Source: Cenococcum geophilum 1.58
Lineage: Eukaryota; Ascomycota; Dothideomycetes; Gloniales; Gloniaceae
Direction: 5' to 3'
NCBI GenBank assembly: GCA_001692895.1
Contig: KV748206.1
Span: forward strand, 1,002,662 to 1,066,661
Length of the DNA stretch: 64,000 bases
Below the pieces are notes generated by a model that saw only the letters and a program-made list of their open reading frames with translations, had not been told where the DNA came from and did no database searches. The translations under genes and the position numbers were made by a program. Positions 57,808-64,000 of this stretch are shown piece by piece (the stretch's first letter is position 1; the number at the start of each line of letters is the position of its first letter).

Positions 57808-58833
57808 ATGGCAGTTGGCAGATATCACGAAGTATACGCCCATCCCAACGGACCTGGAGATGCTCGACCTACGGCTCTCCAGATCATCAAGGATGAAGGC
57901 CTCGAAGGGGAGATGACGGACAAGGTCATGTTCGTCACGGGAGCGTCCTCAGGTATCGGCATCGAGACAACTCGCGCTCTCCACGCAACAGGTGCAACCA
58001 TCTTCATCGGCGTCCGCAACGTCAAGAAGGGTCAAGAGGTCGTCGATGAGATTCTCGCATCGGATCCCAGCAACACAGCCCCGATCCACATCATCGAAAT
58101 GTCTCTTGACTCCTTCGCTTCCGTGCGCACGGCCGCAGCCGAGTTCCTCAAACACAGCAACAAGCTCAACGTGCTCGTTCTGAACGCCGGCGTCATGGCC
58201 ACCCCCGAAGGCCGAACAGTCGACGGCTTCGAAACGCAATTCGGCACCAACCACCTCGGCCACTTCCTACTCTTCCAGCTGCTCAAGCCCGCCCTTCTGG
58301 CCTCCTCCACCTCCGAATTCAACTCTCGCGTCGTGTCCGTGGCATCGATAGGCCACCGCTTCGGCACTATCCGCTTCCACGACTACAACTTCGAGAAGGA
58401 CTCCTACCACCCCATGGCCGCATACGGCCAGTCCAAAACCGCAAACATCTACCTAGCCAACTACATCGACCGGCACTACGGACTCAAGGGGCTACACGCA
58501 ATATCGCTTCATCCCGGCGGCATATGGTCGGACTTGACAAGGCACATGGGAGACGAGGAGCTGGAGCAATGGAAGGGCCTTCCCAATACTAATTCGTACT
58601 ACAAGAGCCCTGCGCAAGGTGCGGCGACGAGCGTCTATGCAGCCGTGAGCAAGGAGTGGGAAGGCACGGGTGGAAAGTACCTGAGTAATTGTGAGCTTAT
58701 GGGCCCGTTCAAGGGGGCTGTTGGTGAGATTGGGTTGGGCGACGATGGGTATGCGCCGTGGGCGTATAATGAGGAGAATGAGGACAGGTTGTGGAGAGAT
58801 TCTTGCAAGCTTGTCGGTGTTGAGGAGGATTAA
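57808..58833 (+). CDS. Short-chain dehydrogenase/reductase (retinol dehydrogenase/WWOX-like)
   Basis: This intact intronless gene of 341 codons starts at ATG 57808 (MAVGRYHEVYAHPNGPGDAR); no ATG lies further upstream in frame. An N-terminal leader of about 35 residues precedes a classical SDR fold. The NAD(P)-binding motif TGASSGIG is at residues 44-51, NAG at 126-128, a serine block VVSVAS at 175-180 and the catalytic YGQSK with Tyr206 and Lys210. HPGGIWSDL (235-243) is the loop after the active site. The subfamily reduces or oxidises alcohol/ketone groups on small lipophilic substrates with NADP(H); the substrate cannot be told from sequence. It is probably cytosolic, as no signal or membrane segment is evident. 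It sits beside a broken SDR gene of a different subfamily, and no biosynthetic cluster is visible. Confidence 0.93.
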   Translation: MAVGRYHEVYAHPNGPGDARPTALQIIKDEGLEGEMTDKVMFVTGASSGIGIETTRALHATGATIFIGVRNVKKGQEVVDEILASDPSNTAPIHIIEMSLDSFASVRTAAAEFLKHSNKLNVLVLNAGVMATPEGRTVDGFETQFGTNHLGHFLLFQLLKPALLASSTSEFNSRVVSVASIGHRFGTIRFHDYNFEKDSYHPMAAYGQSKTANIYLANYIDRHYGLKGLHAISLHPGGIWSDLTRHMGDEELEQWKGLPNTNSYYKSPAQGAATSVYAAVSKEWEGTGGKYLSNCELMGPFKGAVGEIGLGDDGYAPWAYNEENEDRLWRDSCKLVGVEED

Positions 58834-58862
58834 GTGGGCTGAGAGTTTGCCGTTAGTCTTTC

Positions 58863-59092
58863 CGCACTCTGGATGATCGAGCAAGTTGACTTTTAGACCA
58901 ATCCCATCTCTTTCGCAGAAATTACTCGAGCAGTGATGTGTCCGTGGTCGAGGCCCCCGAATTTCGGCGCCCTCCCACCAATTCTCCGTGAATATGTAGT
59001 CCTCCAAAACTCTGGGTCTGGCGATCTCCACATTCACAGTCCTCATGTACCTCACCGCCTCCACGACATCCCCCGTTCCAGCCTCGGATGAA
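58863..59092 (-). pseudogene. Possible 3' remnant of a gene cut by transposon DNA
   Basis: On the minus strand an open frame enters from the RIP boundary at about 59095: GFSSEAGTGDVVEAVRYMRT, then RPRVLEDYIFTENWWEGAEI, HHCSSNFCERDG and GLKVNLLDHPECGK. Composition is gene-like and the frame stops being plausible where it overlaps the 3' end of the SDR gene. The family is not recognised. The upstream part of the gene is replaced by AT-rich DNA. Confidence 0.35.
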
Positions 59093-59095
59093 AAA

Positions 59096-60135
59096 CCTAG
59101 GAAAAGGTAATTATTTTAGAGATAATTATAGTAAGTGGTAAGTGAAACTGCGTTAGGTTGCTTAACTTCCTAGATTTTATTGCTCTTATCTAAGTAGACG
59201 TTTTTATAAAAATTAGCCGCGTATTTGCGTTATAAAATCTAATTTTCTTAATCTATAGTTTATTAGGTCTGCTTTAAACGGTACTTATAAACGCTATTAT
59301 ACCTTTATAGAAGCTAGATAGCTTTTTTTACTAAAAGAGACTAAATATACTTACCTTTTAATAAGATATTTTTATATTGAAGTACTAGTTAAAGTATTAT
59401 AAAGAACTTCGCATTACTAGTATATAATATTTATTGCTTGTAGTTTGGGAACTACTATACTAGTATTTAATTTAAATATAATAATGTATTTAAAATGATT
59501 AGAACCTAAACACCCGCAAGGATATATAATTCTTATATTAGTATCTTCCTTTAAGACAAATTAGAATTTTAGAATTTTTAGCTAAGAATCTAAAATTATA
59601 TACTAAAGTTTAACGCCTCTCTACTTGCTATAGAGGTGGGTATTAAAGAACGTAACAATAGTAGAGGTTTAGATTATTTAGCTCTGTAACAGGACTACCG
59701 TTACAAGCGCTACGCGATATACGTAGCTGGTTTCCTTTTCTTGCTTAGCGTTGTCGGCAAATAGTTTATCCGCCCTAATACCCTTATATAGATTTAGCCG
59801 CAGCTATATTCCTATTAAGCTCTCTAGCAATCCTTTTAAGTCTCTATTATAGCTATATATAGCTATTAATTTTTTAAATCTAATACTTGTTTATCTAGCG
59901 TTTATATATAATAATTCGTTATTATAATAAGCTCTACCTTTAGGTATAACTAAATAGGATTTAATAACTGCTAGAACCTTCTTAAAATAGAAATTAAAAT
60001 TTATAAAAATTAAGTTTGCTTAGGTAAGAGAGTTATTAAGCTACTTTAAAAATTTAAGTAAAGCTCCTAAATTGCCGTTAGATTTTTAAGATAGGGGTAA
60101 AATATTAATTATAATATCCCTTGCACTGATAGGGT
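59096..60135. other. RIP-degraded AT-rich DNA
   Basis: No gene or complete element is recognised. A minus-strand string KGIRADKLFADNAKQEKETS at about 59800-59720 is open over a short stretch, but I cannot assign it. The sharp compositional break at about 59095 marks the start of a second heterochromatic block. Confidence 0.45.
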
Positions 60136-62320
60136 CCTATAAAATGTGGCCCGTACACGCAGTTAAGAATATTAACTTTCTTACGCGTTGTGTAGTAAAT
60201 AGATAACTTTATCAATCAAATACACCACTAAAATGGTGCGTAACTGTATATCTAACGATATAGATCTTGTGCAGCCTACTTAATATATTGCTCCCAAAAA
60301 TTAAGTTATAAAAAAGCCACCGCCAGAGCCCGAAGCGCTACCTCCTTTTAATCCTCTTCCTATATATAATGAAAACGAATATAGCGAGCCAAATCTTCCA
60401 GATAATATCAATAATGAGGATCCTTAGTAGCTGTTTAAGCTATTTTAGACGGATAAATTAATTAACTGGCTTGTAGAGCATACAAATAAGAACGTAAAGC
60501 TCTACCCACCTAAGGATAAGAACTTCCCCTATAAGTAGAAGCCTACATTACGGCAGGAGCTATATATATATTTAGCAGTGCTAATTTATATGGGTCTACA
60601 CACAGAAAGCTCCATTAAGGACTATTAGTATAAGAACTTTAGCCATAGAACGATGCATACCCTTCGAAACTATATTTTAGTAAATTAATGGCAGCAACTT
60701 AATCGCTACTTCTACTGCACTAAGCTAAGGTCTAAAGACGATAAAGCCTTCTAGAATACATTTAAGAGGATTAAGGAACTTAGTAAGGAACTTGACCTTG
60801 CCTTAATTAAGTACTATAAGCCTAGAATCTACCTTACTGTTAATAAGACAATTAAACGCTTTACTAGTCGCGCTCCTAAAATTATAAATATACCAACAAA
60901 GCCTATACTAGAGGGTTTTACAATATAGCTATTAGGCAACTAAGGCTATGTTCTTAATTTAGATGTTTTATATAAAAGGTAAAATAAAGGGCCGGTGGAT
61001 CTAGATAAGTTTTGGACAGAGGAAGGCTTTTTAAAGACGTAGGTAGCAGTAATGGATTTTTTAACTTAGGAAGATCTGGAGACGGGCCAGCGTCTCTATT
61101 AGCTAAATATATACACCATTTGGCTGGATAACCTCTTTACCTCTATTAAACTACTTTAGCAACTTCGGAAGCTTAGAATTAGGGGTATAGGAATAGTATA
61201 GACAACTAAAATAAAGCGTAAGGAACTAGATAAGGTAAAAAAGGAGTAAAGAAAGATACTAAAAAAGGCGTAAAATTAATTACTAATTGAGCAAATTGAC
61301 AGACAGCTTGTTAAGCTTAAATTGATATACTAGAGCTAGATTGAATGGGGTATATTATATAGAAGGCTTTCTAAAGATGGAATAGTTATAGAGTTTACCT
61401 AGAAGGACGCTAATATGGTCTTATTTATAAGTACTATTAGTAACAGTTTATACTTAAATTTAACTTTAAGGCTCTACAGTTAATGACGTTATATATTATA
61501 GGTTTAAACTTCGTTAAATATAAGCAATAACAACCTACTACTACCTCTAGCGGCGCCTAATAGACTTATAAAGTATTCGGAGATATAGCTAGGAAGTAGT
61601 TACTAATATTAGAGTTTATTAATATATACAATCGCTTTATAAAAGGCGTTAATACTACCGACTAAATGAAATCCTATTATACCTTATTTAGGATCTACCG
61701 CCATACCTAAAAGCCTCTCTTCTACTTCCTCCTTAATATAACTGTTACCAACGCCTATAAATTATCCTCTATATATACCTGTGGCTAGGTATACCGCGCT
61801 AGCTATAAAGCTTTCTATAAAGCTCTTGTTAACTCTCTACTTAAATACTTTACCTCTTAAGCTTAAGCTAATTGTGCGTAGGTCTCTATAGAGGATATAT
61901 AGTGGTATCTGGTAATACATTATAGATACAAAGTAGTTAAGATTAATTAGAAGTAAAAGGCTTGCTTTATATGCTTAGCGGTAAAAAGAAAGAGCTGTAT
62001 AAAGAAGCTTTTAAATAAAAAGCCTCTATGCGAACTTTTAGTAAATATAACAAAAAGATTGCGTAATAGTAAGGACATTAAGAGACCTTAAAGGGCGCCA
62101 AGAATAACGTATAGGTGTAGACTCTGTCAAATACCACTATGTAAAGACGGCCCGTGTTGGCAGGAGCACGTAGATCGACTTAACTCTAAAGAATAAGTCT
62201 CTATATACAATATATACCAATATTTTAATATATTTATAACTTTATTTAAGAGCTCTGGTGATGCGGCAGAACGACTTACCGCCCTTATGTGATTAGTGCG
62301 CACGGGCCACAATTTATAGG
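60136..62320 (+). mobile_element. piggyBac-like DNA transposon, RIP-degraded
   Basis: Inverted ends match: CCTATAAAATGTGGCCCGTA (60136-60155) and, read inward from 62320, CCTATAAATTGTGGCCCGTG. They enclose 2185 bp with one transposase frame. A flanking TTAA, the usual piggyBac target site, is not seen: the flanks are GGGT and ACGT. The site may be mutated, or the true ends may lie one or two bases further out. Confidence 0.8.
60233..62196 (+). pseudogene. piggyBac-like transposase (DDE_Tnp_1_7 type), degenerate
   Basis: An ATG at 60233 opens MVRNCISNDIDLVQPT. Core blocks follow: LYIYLAVLIYMGLHTESSIK (about 60555), YLTVNKTIKRFTSRAPK (about 60830; the V-D-E of the active site is V-N-K), IPTKPILEGFTI-stop-LLGN (about 60890), IYTIWLDNLFTSIKLL (about 61115; Asp kept) and VNTTD-stop-MKSYYTLFRIYRHT (about 61645). 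The C-terminus is a cysteine-rich finger, CRLCQIPLCKDGPC (about 62115), as in piggyBac proteins. The start-to-stop length is not a multiple of three, so a frameshift exists, probably near 61480. Most stops are TAG/TAA at Gln or Trp. Confidence 0.85.
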
Positions 62321-62894
62321 ACGTTATTATTAGTGTAAGGGATAACCATTATAAAAGTACTTAGAGCCTATAATAGTAGTTTTAATAAAAAAATAAAGCC
62401 CTCGTAGAGAGAAAAAGGGGAGGCTATACTTTTAAATATTTAAAACCTTAATTATATAAGGCCAAAATAGACTAACTAATTATGGTATTTAATATTATTA
62501 TTAATTCCTAATTAAAGTCTAATACGGTCCTAATTAACGTCTATATAAACTACTGCTATTATAGAGATACAAAAAACCTTTAAGGGAGACGTAAGTAGTA
62601 ATATAGAGTGTACTCCTTTAGGTAGTACGCCTGTACTATATTAATAGGAGGAAAAATACCATTAGGTTGCTACTCTAAGACTCCTATAAGGGAGTGTTCT
62701 AATTACCTATCTTACCCTATCTACCACTTGTATTATACTTCCATATAAATTAAAATGCCGTAAAGTTTATCGCTTACCTACTTTTACTCCATTAATTGCA
62801 CTATATATATATACGCCTATAGTCCTCTTACTTACAGTATAATTTCTACCCTAAGGGAATAGTGAAACGAATATAGATCTAAACCTAGGTGTTT
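62321..62894. other. AT-rich interval
   Basis: No coding frame or complete element is recognised. The sequence is RIP-like, without clear repeats. Confidence 0.5.
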
Positions 62895-62959
62895 TATCCT
62901 AGGGCCCTAACCTAGGTCTTCTATTCCCTATCTCCTATATTTAATAAGTGCGCTTAGCT

Positions 62960-62995
<36 letters not shown>

Positions 62996-63480
62996 GGGTG
63001 CATAACGTCCCTATACCTAAGTACTTATATTACTAATAGTACTAAAATATAGCTGGGTTAATTAAGGTATAGAGGAAGACGGAATACTACGCGGTAAGTC
63101 TAGGCTGCTAGGTAAGATAGGGAATAAGAGGCTTATTATAGACTTCCTAGGGCGTATACGGTTCGTTCGGTCGCTATACCGTATAGGTGCCATGTAGTAC
63201 TATATATAGCACTATACTATCTACTATATAGGAGGAAGGGGGGACGCTGGATATAGATGCCGTGACTTAAGTCGCAGTTTTAATGTACTAATGTACGTAA
63301 TAGTCGTTTTTAAGCTCTTCCGTTAGGGCTTACCCTTCCAGTAAAAAAATTCTCCACGCCATTACTACGATGTCGTTGCGCTGACGCTTCGTAGCTATAT
63401 ATACGTCTCTGCGTTTACTCTAGTAGTCTATTAGCACGATCCTAATAAAACGCTAATAGCTGTATATTAGGTTTCTGGGC
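62895..63480. repeat. Second copy of the LINE-like repeat
   Basis: Blocks align with 32225-32735: TTTTAT(A)CCTAGG(G)CCCTA, GTCTARGCTGCTAGGTAR, AGTNGTTTTTRAGMTCT and ACGTCTCTRCGTT. A (TAG)12 microsatellite at about 62959-62995 has no counterpart in the other copy. No long frame is present. Confidence 0.55.
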
Positions 63481-63584
63481 TCTACCGCGTAGAGGTATAG
63501 AGGCTGATTTTTATAGAGCCCTATAGCGTTTAATATATAGTTACCTAAAAGCCTTATTAGTGGCGCCTAATAAATAAAAGTATA

Positions 63585-63650
63585 TTAGGGCTACCTTAGG
63601 TTGTCCTTAGGGCAACTCTTAAAGGGATTAGTTAAGCTTACCTAGCTAAA
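63585..63650 (+). repeat. Diverged G2-type LTR fragment
   Basis: TATTAGGGCTACCTTAGGTT, continuing GTCCTTAGGGCAACTC, resembles the start of the G2 LTR (CACCTTAGGTTGCCCTTAAG, then ACAACCCC). It appears to be a partial or relative LTR; the rest to 64000 is AT-rich with nothing recognisable. Confidence 0.45.
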
Positions 63651-64000
63651 AGCTCGGCTTATGTGTCTAATGCTACTAATTATACCAAGTTAAAAGGGGT
63701 TAAACTTACTCCTAGGTAAGCTTAGCGAAACTAAATATTAGATAAACTTTTATCTAATAGGCGACGTTTTTCTATTAATTTAATAACGTAAGCAACTCTA
63801 CTACCCTAAACTACTATATTAAAATAGGTTAGTATAACTAAAAGGAGTTTATAATATATTCTTAATATATTTTAAATAACATCTTATATAATAAAGCCTT
63901 ATAATAGGTACTATAGTAAACTTATTAATAGGTTAGGTATATAGTTAAATTTAATAATAAAATCTAATAATAGAGTAGGTACTTAATAGATTAACTTTAA

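Noticed and set aside
55775..58833. Secondary-metabolite cluster
   Set aside because: Only two SDR genes, one broken, with no synthase, P450 or transporter nearby.
58492..59064. Long minus-strand frame overlapping the SDR gene
   Set aside because: Most of it is the antisense of the intact SDR gene; only the part beyond 58863 is kept as a possible remnant.

Overview
The window looks like heterochromatic, transposon-dense DNA of a filamentous ascomycete (Pezizomycotina). Nearly all of it is AT-rich. Recognisable transposon reading frames are riddled with TAG/TAA stops at Gln and Trp positions, and acidic, Cys and His codons are shifted by C:G to T:A transitions. This is the signature of repeat-induced point mutation (RIP). 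Only about 55.6-59.1 kb has normal base composition, and it holds the only intact gene I can support.

Layout. (1) 113-3321: a deleted Copia LTR element on the minus strand with 195-bp LTRs and TSD AGGCT. (2) 4342-55153: one Ty3/Gypsy chromovirus, here called G2 (217-bp LTRs, TSD GAATA), about 9 kb by itself but swollen to 50.8 kb by nested insertions. G2 contains Gypsy element A (7057-31510), a LINE-like insertion with a 16-bp target repeat (31737-32755) and Gypsy element C (33894-50174, TSD TTTTA). A contains an 8.4-kb DNA transposon (10246-18658) and a sister Gypsy element B (21235-29255, TSD CCTAT). C contains an intact-length Copia element (38756-44844, TSD TAGTT) and a short gag-only LTR element (46260-48430, TSD TTATT). 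A, B and C are one chromovirus family (G1, LTRs of 418-426 bp). (3) 55.6-59.1 kb: a gene island with a broken SDR gene, an intact SDR gene (57808-58833, plus strand) and a possible gene remnant cut by transposon sequence. (4) 59.1-64 kb: RIP-degraded DNA with a piggyBac-like transposon (60136-62320) and a second copy of the LINE-like repeat.

The most interesting object is the 8.4-kb DNA transposon inside A. It has about 35-bp terminal inverted repeats and a 2-bp target duplication. It carries two convergent degenerate genes, a DUF6589-type protein and a RecQ-like SF2 helicase. It also holds a predicted three-way-junction hairpin, a long subterminal foldback, a 12-bp minisatellite of about 770 bp and about 19 exact copies of the octamer GCGGATAT. 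I do not recognise this combination as a named transposon class.

The retroelements supply no function to the host; all copies look inactivated. No rRNA, tRNA, CRISPR array or bacterial-type signal was seen.
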